DNA of 60,000 bases from Cristatella mucedo (GCA_009760855.2 WPIO01000087.1:452501-512500), one strand, 5' to 3'; positions 34,066 through 44,859 are shown, numbered from the stretch's first letter. Notes: a model not told the origin generated them from the letters alone. Made by a program: numbers and translations.

Positions 34066-34200
34066 GGGAATATTTATAATAATAATAATAAGTCGCTTGT
34101 ATGTGGGCCTGCTATAACTCTTATCTATAGAAAAATGCTTTACAACTCGCTGCAAGAGAATAAATAATCAAGGATTAGTGACAAGCTCGATATCAATCGC
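34066..34200 (-). mobile_element. diverged LINE A-like tail
   Basis: TAA repeats at 34076-34091 precede cttatctatagaaaaatgct, ttacaactcgctgcaagaga and ataatcaaggattagtgaca, which align with the variant tail at 52505-52600. It lacks the standard stem. Confidence 0.4.
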
Positions 34201-34224
34201 AAGTAGAAACGAGCCACTATCATT

Positions 34225-34373
34225 ATAAATAAATAAATAATAAATTTATATAGCGCCCCAAGAGAGCTTAATCTCTATTCAGGCGCTTCACATATGCCTC
34301 GGAGCTCGAACCCACGACCTCAGTCGGACCTTGGTCAGGGCGAGCACCTTAACCGCTAGATCAAACCAGCTAG
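34225..34373 (-). mobile_element. SINE1, full-length with target duplication
   Basis: 149 bp between direct repeats ctatcatt (34217-34224 and 34374-34381). The minus strand reads ctagctggtttgatctagcg, gttaaggtgctcgccctgac, B box ggtcgtgggttcgagctccg, catatgtgaagcgcctgaat, agagattaagctctcttggg, gcgctatataaatttattat. This is the reference copy for the family. Confidence 0.9.
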
Positions 34374-34381
34374 CTATCATT

Positions 34382-34867
34382 CTTACGCCGGCATGCTAAA
34401 GCAAACGTGAAGTCACTCACGGCCACCGAATATTAGAACATTCTGATCGCCAAGACACGCACTGAACTGTGCACAGTCATCACACAAAGCACACAAGAGC
34501 AATAAAGTAGCTCAAGGTCAAGGGTGAAGACAAAGCTGACAGCTGACCCGATGCGGCTTTAGCTGAGATTTATACGATGCGACGTCACTGCCGGCAGTGG
34601 CCGTAGCAGAACGCGATTTCTCGACTCTCTGTGCATATGAGCTGAAGATTTTTTTTCACCCACACACTTCAACTTAATGCCGCGGAATGGGCGCGATTGC
34701 TAGTCGCTGAGCTGCTGGCGGTGCGAGAGCTCGCAGGAAGAGAGCGAAAAGAAAAGGTCAAGTGAGGTCAAGTGGCCGGCGCGCGCAACGCGCAAAGCGA
34801 GCTGCGCGCGCCAGCCTGAGCGATTTTAGAATTAGTTGCTCGCTTGATATGGACGCACGAAAACACG
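34382..34867. other. no feature recognised
   Basis: Mixed sequence between SINE1 and a LINE A piece; an aggtcaagtg duplication at 34756-34774. Confidence 0.35.
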
Positions 34868-35135
34868 TGTACGCAGGGCCCTCGGAAAATTGGATCTCTT
34901 GTATGCACTTTACATGCGCTGTAAAGGAAGCAAGATCAAATGACTAGCGGTAGCGTGCACAACGCGAGCCAGCATCATAGCATGGCTAGAGGTGGCGTGC
35001 ACAGTGTCGGCGTGATAAATACGGTTAGCGGTAGCATGCACATTGCCAGCGTGCGTAAGCACGCGCACACTAGAAAATTACAAGTGCTCACTAAATACTG
35101 TGATAAATAGGTACGCTTTAAGCTTCCTAATCAAT
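34868..35135 (-). mobile_element. LINE A 3'UTR, diverged copy
   Basis: ggccctcggaaaattggatc, cgtgcacagtgtcggcgtga, tactgtgataaataggtacg and repeated 'agcggtagc(a/g)tgcac' segments follow the reverse-complement 3'UTR order. No coding sequence. Confidence 0.6.
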
Positions 35136-35204
35136 GTTGTCAATGGAGCCAGTGTAGTGCAGGTGTGGAATGCTGCGGTAGCTGCTGAAAGGTTATAAGA
35201 AAAA

Positions 35205-35272
35205 TGATAATAATAATGCACTTGATAAAGCGCCCTCAGAGAAGTCAATCTCTTTCTAGGCGCTTTATATTT
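35205..35272 (-). mobile_element. LINE A tail-only copy
   Basis: ataataataatgcacttgat, aaagcgccctcagagaagtc and aatctctttctaggcgcttt: only the tail and stem-loop, about 70 bp, close to consensus. Confidence 0.7.
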
Positions 35273-36024
35273 TGGTGTTCCACATCAGCCAGATTATGGC
35301 TGCCAAGATAGTAAACTAATGCGATGAGGAATTGGTTACGCCAAAATCCTAAGTTACGAAGCGCAAAGTCGTGCGACTGGCAGTCGTTTGAGTCTTTTGC
35401 GGTCGAGGCTGCTTAGCCGGCAGCTCGTCAGGCGGCGCTCGTCTGGCCACCGTAGACGAGATTTGTTGCATGTAAATGCCTGCAACCCCTCTCCGTCACC
35501 ATTGAATAGACTACTTATGTGTGTACGCTACTGGCATGCAAGTTCTCTAGCTTAGTGCGTGAGCGTTCTTTATTGTTGCCTATTCGGCTACTGTCAGTAT
35601 TGTTGTCTGCATTGTGAGAACCCTACAATTTGCTAGCAGTTCTGCAAAGCTCGGGGCTTCACTTACACTTTTCGTGATTTGGCAAGGACTTGGGCAAAAA
35701 GTCATGGATGAATAAGTAAAAACAAGTGGTCGTATAATTATCGTCCAGCCTTATCTGTGTTCTTTCCTGTAGTTTTTAGTAAAAAGAACGGTAAATCACT
35801 GAAATGCTGCAAAGACTTTCAGGCTGGAAGTAGCTCAACAGTGAAAGACTGGCATTTTTTGTTGGGATTCACGATACCATGGATGGGCTTATTCAGTGCT
35901 AAATGGTTCTCTCTGCTCTATGCGTACCACCAAATATTTGGCCTCGAAACTCAGTCCACTAGCAAGTTGCAGCTGAATATTTCCCTCTTCCTGGTAGCAA
36001 GTAGCCACTGCACCACAACCACCG
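35273..36024. other. no feature recognised
   Basis: Unique-looking sequence between LINE A and LINE B pieces. Confidence 0.35.
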
Positions 36025-37460
36025 CATTGTAGTGTGATGTAATGTATCTCCGTCTGTAACTCCACAAGTTCACAAGTGTGGGCGTTGCGCAGGAGAGTTT
36101 TGCATAGAGAGCTCACAGCCTAAGCAGCTTTCGGTACATATTGGGTAGTCAACAGGCTTCATCTCACGCAACAAAGAGAAAATGGGAAGCATAGCAGAGT
36201 CAGGAGAGCAGTTGAGACAGTGAGTAGCACGGAACAGCAGCTCAGGACCACTGGATAGAATGTGCCATAGTCGGCTGCAAATGAGTACTTGTTGCGTAAG
36301 AATCGTGAAGTGAGTTCCACAGTCACAAGCACTTGCAAAGCTAAAGCTTCTGTCGCCCACGGTATGTAAGTGGAGAAATTAGGAAACTGGGAGACCGTTT
36401 GCAAGAACCTCTGTATCCAATCCAGGCGTTTAATAAGCGGTCTAACGACTGCCGATTTGAAAGACTTAGGTACAACCCCTTTTTCCAGAGAAGCATTAAC
36501 AATCTCAGTTATGGCTGGGCTAAGTTGGTCTGTGTGCGAAGACCGTAGAGATCATGGTATATGGTCTCCAGAAGACGAGCTCTTTTTACTATACCTTATT
36601 AAGGTGGCCATATCGCTTGCAGAAACCTCGGAAAATCTTTTAAGGAACGTAACAAATTGCAATCCAGCAATTACTTTAGTCGGAGGGGACTTTATGGAGG
36701 TACGAATTTGCATCATTTATTTTAGTAAAGACAGCTGAAAACGTTTCGGCTGAGACGTTAATATCTAGAGAGTCAGACCTCTCAGCATTGGCCACTAAAA
36801 TATTTACCGTCTAGTAAATCTGTTTTGAGTCTGAATGGAAGGACTGCAGTTTTCGAGTGAACAAGAAACCCTGGTTTTTTTAGCCTTACGGGTGAAGATT
36901 ACAAGGAAGTCATTGAAATTGACTAGGTCTTCATCGGACCAAGATTTCTTAAAATGACATTCCAGCCTGCGCTGAACATGGCACATCTTTATAAATTGTT
37001 TTTTTTTAATTGAAAGGAATCTCCACGATTCGGCACACGGATAGAATGTTCTGGAGCATGCTTTCAAGAGCACTCCTAAGTGTCATGTTTACTGCATCAG
37101 TGAGGGTATCGATGGTGTCGATCGTGTCTGTGTGCAGATCAAAAAGACTTACAACTCGGTCAATTTTTTTTTTAAGTTACGTCGCTGGACAAGCTCGACA
37201 TTACCCTGTACGTACAACGGAGCAGAACAGAAAGCGAGACCAAGCAATGATTCGAGAGGGTCGGAGGGCACACTACGAGGTCAGTAGGGCAGACATCCTT
37301 AGTGATCACGAGCATCTTTGATATGACGACCGATGTGAGTGATATGATTAACGTGTTGGGAAAAAAAAAAAGTTCTCCACACAGTCAAGGAATGAGCGGA
37401 CCTGGCTGTTGCTAGGGTTGTTAAAGTGAATATTGAAGTCTCCTGCAATCAGCCTACAGG
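36025..37460 (-). mobile_element. LINE B, copy with endonuclease end and RT deletion
   Basis: At its 5' side (37383-37450, minus) it reads LIAGDFNIHFNNPSNSQVRS, the GDFN motif of the apurinic-like endonuclease of non-LTR elements, then the linker and pre-RT region. Near 36385 it jumps from FANYRSVSQF-like sequence to VGDRSFSFA, losing the RT core. The C-terminus (HCLNCSPDSAMLPIFSLL, LSMQNSPAQRPHL) and a worn tail end it at about 36025. Stops are frequent. Confidence 0.8.
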
Positions 37461-38244
37461 TACAGCCATCATTGATCGAGACCTGGAATTGATCGCGACC
37501 TTGGATCGCTCTCGAATAGGATTCGCTGTCTTCTGCAGTGCCTATAGTTGTTGCTTGGTACTACCAAGCAATTGTTACAGAACTCCTAGAGGTCTTACTT
37601 CGTCACGAGCCAAGGTTTCTATGCAGCAGTCCGACAGGTATGTGCCCGAGAATGTGCGGATAAGGTTAGGTGCTCAGCCCCGAGAGACTCGGCGTGGCTA
37701 AGGTCCCTACTGGCTCTGGCTGCAGGGCCTGCCTTGCAACATTGGTGAATGACTGGGCAGCGCCCCCCCCCCCGAGCTATCGGCTCCGATCGAGGTTTTC
37801 TCGACGCCCCATGCACGGGTCACATTTTGAAAGCCGTCGGACGCGAAGCATTCCACCGACGTTTGAATCGTATTGCGATTCGGTTGTGGTAAACTGCATA
37901 GCGCTCATCATCTTTGCCTCACTCACTAACCTAGCGATAGCTCCTATGGCGAAGCCTGTAATGGCGTTACTTTCAATCGAAATCCGACTGAAAGCTATAA
38001 AATAGTTGGTAATTTAGTTTTTATTTTGTCACGCTCGTCATTTTACGTGAACATGGTAGCATACCAGTATTTCGGTGCTAAATACCTCGCCTTTACAATA
38101 AGCCTGATTATCAAGGAGTTCGCCCCTTTGCTCTGCTCAGCATGGCGTACGCTTCGGATTGCTCAGGAGAGCCACCACCCACCCGAGTCTGGATGTGTGC
38201 ACTGCCAACCAGCTCGGTCCCGCCAATCGGAACCGGTTGGACGA
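37461..38244. other. no feature recognised
   Basis: Contains a 12-C tract near 37763; may include more 5' LINE B sequence that I cannot identify. Confidence 0.35.
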
Positions 38245-38330
38245 GGTTTACATATCATTCACTTGTATAGCACTCTAAGAGAACTTAATCTCTCTTGAGG
38301 TGCTTCACAGATGCCATTAGGTTCTAGCCC
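38245..38330 (-). mobile_element. SINE1 tail/body fragment
   Basis: catatcattcacttgtatag, cactctaagagaacttaatc and gaggtgcttcacagatgcc, then taggttctagccc. The tRNA-like head is missing. Confidence 0.6.
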
Positions 38331-38344
38331 TTTTCTAATTGATC

Positions 38345-39535
38345 AAATTAGGTTACCTTGACCTACTCTCCCTCTTGCCGATATCGTTGCCAGGCACAAT
38401 CTAGGTTTTCACTTCTATGCTGTTGACACTCAGTTATACCTCTGCTTTGATCCCTACCAGCCCTCCAGCCCGTCAGTTTCTCTCAACTCCCATGCGGCAT
38501 TTATCGACAACATCCGCATATAGATGACAGCAGCCTTTCTTAAATTGAATGATGATAAAACCAGCTTACTAGTTATTTGCAAACCAAGTGTGATTCGGAA
38601 ATTGCAAAAGCTAAGGCTCAAAATCGGCGCTGCCAGCATATCTTCTGCTGAATTTGCACGAAATCCAGTGTTATGTCAACAAGTGATCTTTCATCCGACG
38701 ACCACATCAGCTCCACAGTCGAGTCTGCCTAATTTCAGCTACAGAATATTGCTAAAATTTGGGTTTGTTTAGGCAGGGATACCACATCTAAATTGGTTCA
38801 TTTGTGACATCCCGTCTCAACTTCTGTAACTCACTGCTTGCTGGTCTACCGGCCTGTGCAATCAGGCGCTTACAGCTGGTGCAAAACTTTGCAGCTAGGC
38901 TTAGCTGTCATGAGCTTCGCAGTTGCAACGTCTTACTATTTCTCACCGAACTGCACTGGCTCCTAGTCAAACAATGCATCGACTTCATGATTCTGCCACT
39001 CACTTTTAGGTCCTCTCATTCTTCGGCTCCAGCCTACCTATCAGATGTATTCCCCACCAGGTAAGCATCGCATCACCCGCTTTTGAAATCTAATTGTTTA
39101 CCTATACCTCGTAAAAACTTTAAATCCTTTTGGAGAACGTGCCTTTAGTTTGTATGCTCCCAAAGCCTGGAACTCACACATGTCTTGCGTCACGAAGTCC
39201 CCTGACTTGATCACGTTTAAAAAGAAACCAAAAACGCATCTATTTATCACAGCATTTAGTGGATTTATGTGATTCGTTCTTTATCTGCTTATGCGGACAC
39301 TGTGCATGCTGCCACTATTCAAAACTTGCATGCTGATCCTATGCGTGTCACCCTTAACTTAATGTTATTTAAATTGTTTATTGAGCAAGCTACAACTAAA
39401 CATTCGATCGTGCTGCCTTCGCAGCTAATTTAAAGTTCCTAGGAAGAAATTAAGTTCTCTGGAGTGCCTATATCATGTGTATTCTTGTTATTACTATATC
39501 GTTATTATTATTATTATTATTGTTATTATTACGTT
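38345..39535 (+). mobile_element. LINE A, copy from YADD box to tail
   Basis: It reads GFHFYAVDTQLYLCF (YADD changed to YAVD), AFLKLNDDKTSLLVICKPSV, LNFCNSLLAGLPACAIRRLQ, LHWLLVKQCIDFM and APAYLSDVFP, then frameshifts, the 3'UTR and ATT repeats at 39505-39530. Several shifts and stops make it dead. Confidence 0.8.
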
Positions 39536-40482
39536 GAAACGAGCACCTTTACGGCTGGGCCAAATCAGTGCGGCAGGGATTCGTGTCTACTGTTAAAATA
39601 CAAGGCTGCAGCCGTCGCACTACTTAAAAAACAATCCGCCTATTGTAAATCCCCCTGAAACGACGCACGGTCTTCCCGGCAAAACTAAAAAATGTCGGCA
39701 GACGGCGATGCGGCGGCGCGAGCTGAGCCGGCCGCCTGTAGGCGTGGCAGCGCTGTCACTTGGTTACACCCCCTTGCCGGCGAGCCCTGCCCACTCAGCT
39801 GGCTCGACTCAGCGGTCGGCTCTGACAACTACACAGCGATGTCCCCGGTGGCATTCGAGCGCGCCGAAAAAAAAACCGAGTTAATGAGCGCCGTTTCGAA
39901 GTGGCGAGCCATCAACCTCAAGGTTGTAGCTGTTTGTCGCCAACTGACGACGACGGCGACGATTCAGGCGAGAGATCGCGCCAGCTCGGCGGTCCTTCGC
40001 CCGGCCGTCGAGTCGCACCGCTTCGCAGGCACAGCGTTCCGCGGGCGAGCTCGGGCGAGCTCGAGAAGCGCCGGACGGGAAACCGGCCCTCGACGCCGCA
40101 GGCGAACGACTGCGGCGAAAGCGCTGCTGCCGAAGCGTAGCGTCCGCAGCCGAGCGGAGAACGCTCGCGGCGACGCACCGCTGAGCTCGCGACGATTGGG
40201 AGAGCTCGGTCCGGCAGCTGGGCTGCCCTCGAGCTCGCTCGCGCGCGCACGCGCGGCGCCTTCTCGTGCGCTGCTGCTCCGCAGGATTGTGCGCGCCTCC
40301 GGGCGCTAGCCTCGACGAGCGGCGGCGTCATCGCTTCGCTTTTTGCATCTCGTTGGCGGAGCGAGCTCGCCAAAGCTCGGCACCGCTCGGCGCCGGGCGC
40401 CACTCCGCCGGGCGCCGCTGCTACGTCGCTGTTCGTTTTTCTCGCAGCTCATACCGGACCTCCGTCGCTCCGCTCACTTACC

Positions 40483-40644
40483 ATGTGCATGTTCAATGGC
40501 AATCCGCTCTACAGTATGTTCTGGACCGGAGGTCACGGCTTCGGCGTGCACAATCTGCTCGTGACTGTGTTCGTCGGCTTCGTGCTGTACAACTTCTGCT
40601 GGCCCATGCTCCACCGAATGCTTATGAATGCGTGCCGCGTTGAG
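40483..40644 (+). CDS. probable coding exon, small membrane-segment protein, unrecognised
   Basis: An ATG in fair context (cttaccATG) opens 54 codons that run exactly to a donor, gttgag|GTAGGC, at 40644/40645 in phase 0. The peptide starts MCMFNGNPLYSMFW and contains one hydrophobic stretch (residues about 22-41, HNLLVTVFVGFVLYNFCWPM), then a short basic segment, as in a membrane-anchored protein. It lies inside a CpG island, as expected for a first coding exon. A pyrimidine-rich acceptor-like site (gtttttctcgcag, ending 40447) would allow a 5'UTR intron. The composition is unlike the Arg/Ala-rich chance ORFs around it. I do not recognise the family, and no downstream exon was found in the window. 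Confidence 0.4.
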
Positions 40645-40793
40645 GTAGGCACCAGGCAATCCATTCGCGCTGACCGCCGCCGTCTCCGTACGCCGAGCGC
40701 TACACGGGCTCGCGCCGCCGCCGCCGCCGCCGCGTAGTCGCTCGCGCGCGGCGGCACGCGAGCGCTGGTCGGCACCGGCGCTGCGAAGCTGCT

Positions 40794-40836
40794 CGCGCCG
40801 GATGCCGGGCGCCGGATGCGCCCGGCATCCGGCGCG
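40794..40836. repeat. inverted repeat, 19-bp arms, 5-nt loop
   Basis: cgcgccggatgccgggcgc at 40794-40812 pairs perfectly with 40818-40836; the loop is cggat. About 150 bp after the donor at 40645. Confidence 0.9.
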
Positions 40837-41164
40837 GGAGCTTCTCGTAAAAAAAACATGCAGTCTCGAGCTCTTTGGAGATCGCTTGCAGCTGCGTGGA
40901 GGCGCGCGATACTCAAAATCCGCTGCATAAAATTCGCACGAGTAGTGCGGAAGGTGCTACGGAGCTTAGGGAACCTTTTAACCCTAAGCTGTGTTGAATG
41001 AGCTCTTCACTGAGCCTCAATGTCGGCGCATTGTCGCACAGCTAACTTTATGTTGAAACTTGTTATGGAATTTTTGCATGGTATAGTTCGTTGATGTAAG
41101 CGTATTTAACGCAGCAGCCGTACTTTCAAAGTAACGAGCACTGAACGACAGTAATAGTAAGGAT

Positions 41165-41412
41165 AAGATACTTTTATAATTATAATAATAATAATAATAA
41201 TGCACTTTATAAAGCGCCCTTTGAGAACCTTATCCCTCTCTAGGCGCTTTACATTTGCTGCAAAGGGATATGCAATTGAATGGTGAGTAAAATCATGCTT
41301 GATAAACAAACAACATGAATAACATGGTTAGGGGTGACATGCACAGGGTCAGCATGCAAATGTGGTTGGTGGCAGCATGCACAGTGTCAGCACGCACAAG
41401 CACATCAAGGAG
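41165..41412 (-). mobile_element. LINE A 3'UTR and tail
   Basis: TAA repeats (41180-41200), gcactttataaagcgccctt, aacatggttaggggtgacat and gtggcagcatgcacagtgtc. It is truncated near agcacatcaaggag. Confidence 0.75.
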
Positions 41413-41566
41413 TATTCTCGGAGACTTATATCTCTCTCTAGGAACTTTGCCAGTGCTTCAAAATAAGTAAGACCTAGGAACCACCCGTGGCGCCACATAG
41501 GCATGTAAAATCTCGGCATCGTGTCATCTCTTTCCTCGCGAGAGTTTAACTCCAAGACTAATGCTG

Positions 41567-41656
41567 CTTTGGTCCAGCGGTTAAGGTGCTCGCCCCGACC
41601 AAGGTATGGCTGAGGTCGTGGGCTCGAGCCCCGAGGCATATGTGAAGCGCCTGAAT
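41567..41656 (+). mobile_element. SINE1, left piece (split by LINE A)
   Basis: ctgctttggtccagcggtta, aggtgctcgccccgaccaag, B-box region ggtcgtgggctcgagccccg, catatgtgaagcgcctgaat. The SINE resumes at 41790 (gaatagagataaagttctct). Confidence 0.8.
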
Positions 41657-41789
41657 GTTTGTTTATCAAGCATGATATTACTCACCATTCAATTGCATTT
41701 CCCTGTGCAGTAAATGTAAAGCACCTAGAAAGAGATTGAGTTCTCTGACGGTGCTTTATCAAGTTCATTATTATTATTATTATTATTAT
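41657..41789 (+). mobile_element. LINE A tail inserted into SINE1
   Basis: gtttgtttatcaagcatgat, ttgcatttccctgtgcagta, agcacctagaaagagattga and (ATT)7. Flanked by TGAAT at 41652-41656 and 41790-41794, consistent with a short target duplication. Confidence 0.8.
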
Positions 41790-41830
41790 TGAATAGAGAT
41801 AAAGTTCTCTTGTGGCGCTATGCAAATGAA
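41790..41830 (+). mobile_element. SINE1, right piece
   Basis: gaatagagataaagttctct, tgtggcgctatgcaaatgaa, ttgtattt: the SINE1 stem-loop and tail that continue from 41656. Confidence 0.8.
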
Positions 41831-41907
41831 TTGTATTTATTTTAATTGTAATACATATATATAGCTCCGTCAGAGAGAAATTTGCCTCTCTTTAGGCACT
41901 TGAATGA

Positions 41908-42181
41908 ATGTATCTCCGTCAGTAACTCCACAAAGTCATAAAGACCATGTGGGTGTTACGAAGGAGAGTTTTGTATAGCGAACTCAGCCTAAGCGGCTTT
42001 CGGTACGCATTCGGTAGCCAACAGACTTCGTCTCACGCAACAAAGAGAAAGTGGGAAGCATAGCAGAGTCAGGAGAGCAGTTGAGGTAGTGAGTAGCATA
42101 GAAGTAGCAGTTCAGGACCGCTGAAAAAGATGTGCCATAGTCGGCAGATGGAGAGTAGACGTCGTTGCGTAAGAATGAACT
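41908..42181 (-). mobile_element. LINE B 3'-end copy
   Basis: aatgtatctccgtcagtaac, gtgggtgttacgaaggagag and gcggctttcggtacgcattc, encoding (minus) YLNCSPDSAMLPTFSLL. It is joined at about 42181 to a LINE A piece. Confidence 0.75.
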
Positions 42182-42375
42182 GTTATAGAAGCACGATCGC
42201 TCGGTCAGTGGTAGCATGCAGTGCCCGCACGCGTGGTATGGTTTGGTAAGTGTCAAAAGTGCAAATACGGTTAGTGGTAAAATGCACAGTATCAGCACGC
42301 ATAGCCACTGAAGAGACGAATCAAAAGTATACAGCAAATGCCACTCGCTAAACAGATCTGCGTTTAGCTTCTCTT
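42182..42375 (-). mobile_element. LINE A 3'UTR fragment, diverged
   Basis: cggtcagtggtagcatgcag, atacggttagtggtaaaatg, cacagtatcagcacgcatag and a worn stop-codon region (aacagatctgcgtttagctt). Confidence 0.6.
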
Positions 42376-42554
42376 TAAGTGGGTTTAACCGATGCATTTC
42401 TGCAGCCCAGCCGATGCGGGAAATGGAGGCTATAGTTCCTCCAAGTCAAATCGTTTATCCACGCTTCGTAACGACCTAAAATCCTGGAGATCCCGTGCCT
42501 TTATGCTTCCAAAGCCCGCAACGTAATCCCGACTGATATCGCGACAGCCCCCCC

Positions 42555-43660
42555 CCCCTCCGACGCGACGCGACGCCATTCAAGAGATGCATGCGGAAAA
42601 AACAGCGGAAGAGGCGTCCTTCGGCGATCGGCGAAAGTGCGCCTGCGCGCAGTCAGGTCTGGGCTGGGCGATTGCGTCGCTTGCTTGTTTACACTGTAGC
42701 GTAAGCTAAGGTGGAGGGAGCCGCTAAGCTCGAGGGCGCCTCGGCTTCTAGGACGTCTTCTGCTTCCGGCGTCGACCTGTTGGCTGCCCCCCCCCCAGGC
42801 AGCGGCCGGCGCGCAACGCCGCCCGCGCGGGGGCGAGATGTGGCGGCGAGCAATGCCGTTCTGACCGCTGGGCAGCGAGAGCTACGGCACGCCGCACGAA
42901 GTGCAGCGCGTCCTGCTCCGATTACCTGCTGAGTCGCAGTCGTTGCTAAGGCCACCGCCAGAAGGTCGAACGCAAGCAGGCGGGCCCGTTCGTCGCCATC
43001 TTCTCGTTCGCCGGTCGCCGCCGAGGTCGTTTAGAGCGGGCGAGTCGCTCGACGACCCCTGCACAGGGCCTTTCGGCGGACTCGCTTTCTCGGCTGCCAA
43101 CAACCCCGCCGCTGTGCTGCGGAGGTCACCGTAGCGGCGAGTGCGTGCATTCGTGGCCAGAGGAAGCGCGAACGAGTGTTCGAAACAAGCGTCGACGGGG
43201 ACGACCGACGCTACGTCGCACAGGCCTCGCGGCCGCAGGAGCAGGAGTTCGCTCCATAGATATATCATAGATCGCTCCATAGATCATCTATATACATCCG
43301 CCTCGTGCACCTTTCAGCTCGAGAGCCGCGGCGAGCTAAGCTCCTACCTAGACAATCGAATCTCGAGCGTGCGCTCGAGCTATTGATTTCACGCGGATGG
43401 CGTGTGCGCTTAAGCCGACATCATTCGTAGGATCACGGATCGAATTGCTACTACTGCTACGCGGCGGAAGAGGACGACTACCAGCCCGTCGTCATGAGGC
43501 GCCCGACGAGCCCGACGAGAATGCGCAGAAAGTCACCGGCCATGTCCGTGTCCATGAGGAACTGAGCGCGGACAAAAACGGGGCGGTTGAAAACGCGCCC
43601 GCCCGCCGCGTCGCGTCGTCTTTGTCGATAACGCTCGACAGGCTGGGTACTGCCAACCAA
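42555..43660. promoter_or_regulatory. CpG island
   Basis: About 1.1 kb with poly-C tracts at 42549 and 42789, and repeated cgctccatagat near 43251 and 43272. One weak exon candidate (43435-43556). Confidence 0.4.
43435..43556 (+). CDS. possible short exon, unrecognised
   Basis: After an acceptor-like ttcgtag ending about 43431, about 42 codons are open: AAEEDDYQPVVMRRP, then Arg/Ser/Pro-rich residues, then a TGA. The mixed acidic then basic composition is less chance-like than other ORFs in this CpG island. There is no family match and no paired donor, so it may be an accident of GC-rich sequence. Confidence 0.12.
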
Positions 43661-44859
43661 GTTCGAAGCAGTTCGTTCAGCGATCCCTCGTTTCACGAAG
43701 TCGTCACACCGTTTTCCGTGGCAGTGAAATGCTGCATTCTCTCCCAAGCAATAAATATGAAAGTCACGTGACAGTGGCATTTCAGATCGCAACGCGCACA
43801 AGTTTCGGGGTCTCTCATAGGTTCCCCAAAACCGGAAGTTGGCGCTCCATGATGGATCTGTTGGTGAAGACCGTTTAACCGCTTGGCGCCCCCAAAAGAG
43901 AGGCACTGCTCGTTGCGAATGACCTACTCGGGCGCATTCAAGTTTTAGCTATTCTTTCAAGTAGTCCGATGCCCTTTACCGAGTGCCCAGCGGACTAGCT
44001 CGGGCAAGTCCAAGGTTTAAGCTTCTCTTTACAAGATCCAACCCCTTCTCCTAATGAATTCGCTCTAACGCCTCGGGAGCAGCTGGGCTGTAGCTTTTCA
44101 ACGGACTTCCGAAAGAGTGCTGTGATAAGGTCGCGGAAACTGCGCTGAGCTGCTCGCCAAGATTGACGATCGTGCTGCTAGCGCCGAGCTGCTCGCCTTT
44201 TCGTTAAGGGTGAGTGGGTGAAGCAGGTTACTCTATTACCAGAGTAGCCCTCATTTTTTCAACCGATCAATACTTCGCACAAAAGAAAACTGCCTTTCTG
44301 GAATTTAGAAGATGAGTAGGGTAAGGCTTCCCTTAATAAATTCGAGATCACAAGGAGCGAATTCGTGAATCAGTCCGCTTAAAGCGAAAATAAATTCGTC
44401 GAGGAGAGAAGAGATCGCGTCTCTGGCAATTGGTCGCTTGGAGCCACCTCCGAAGGACCTGCTGTCGTTTGTTGGTATAAAATGCGCCTGTGTTCTGTGG
44501 GCCCGACGCATTGTGCTGTTATAATTAGACCAGCTTCCCGACACTAATGTACTCTTCACCAGTGGCCAATAATTAAGCCAGCGACGAAGCCCAGCGTCAG
44601 GCCACTAATGCGTGCTATATTTCTTGACGTCTGCTGTGATTCATCGAGCTCTCATATATGTACGCATTGAGAGAAATAGAGAGTCTCGTTTACCACTCAC
44701 GTTCGCGACGTCTCCATGATACTCCATTAGAGCTGCCGCCGCCTGAGCCACTGTAATACAACATTTTTTTGTAATTTGACGATCCATACAGAGGACATTT
44801 AGAAAGATGATAAATGTGATACCACAACTCTCTCGTAGAGTGCATGCACACATTAAATT
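43661..44859. other. no feature recognised
   Basis: Sequence to the right of the CpG island; no supported exon. Confidence 0.35.

Larger units (their letters stand above)
39690..40850 (+). promoter_or_regulatory. CpG island around the 40483-40644 exon
   Basis: About 1.15 kb, CpG-dense, with polyalanine-type GCC repeats and a 19-bp inverted repeat. The plausible exon inside suggests a plus-strand promoter. Confidence 0.5.

Noticed and set aside
36370-36738. 122-codon plus-strand frame
   Set aside because: Antisense shadow of the minus-strand LINE B copy.
43478-43906. 142-codon minus frame with a hydrophobic end (FLRILVGLVGRLM)
   Set aside because: No family match, lies in a CpG island, and overlaps an alternative plus-strand exon candidate of similar weakness.
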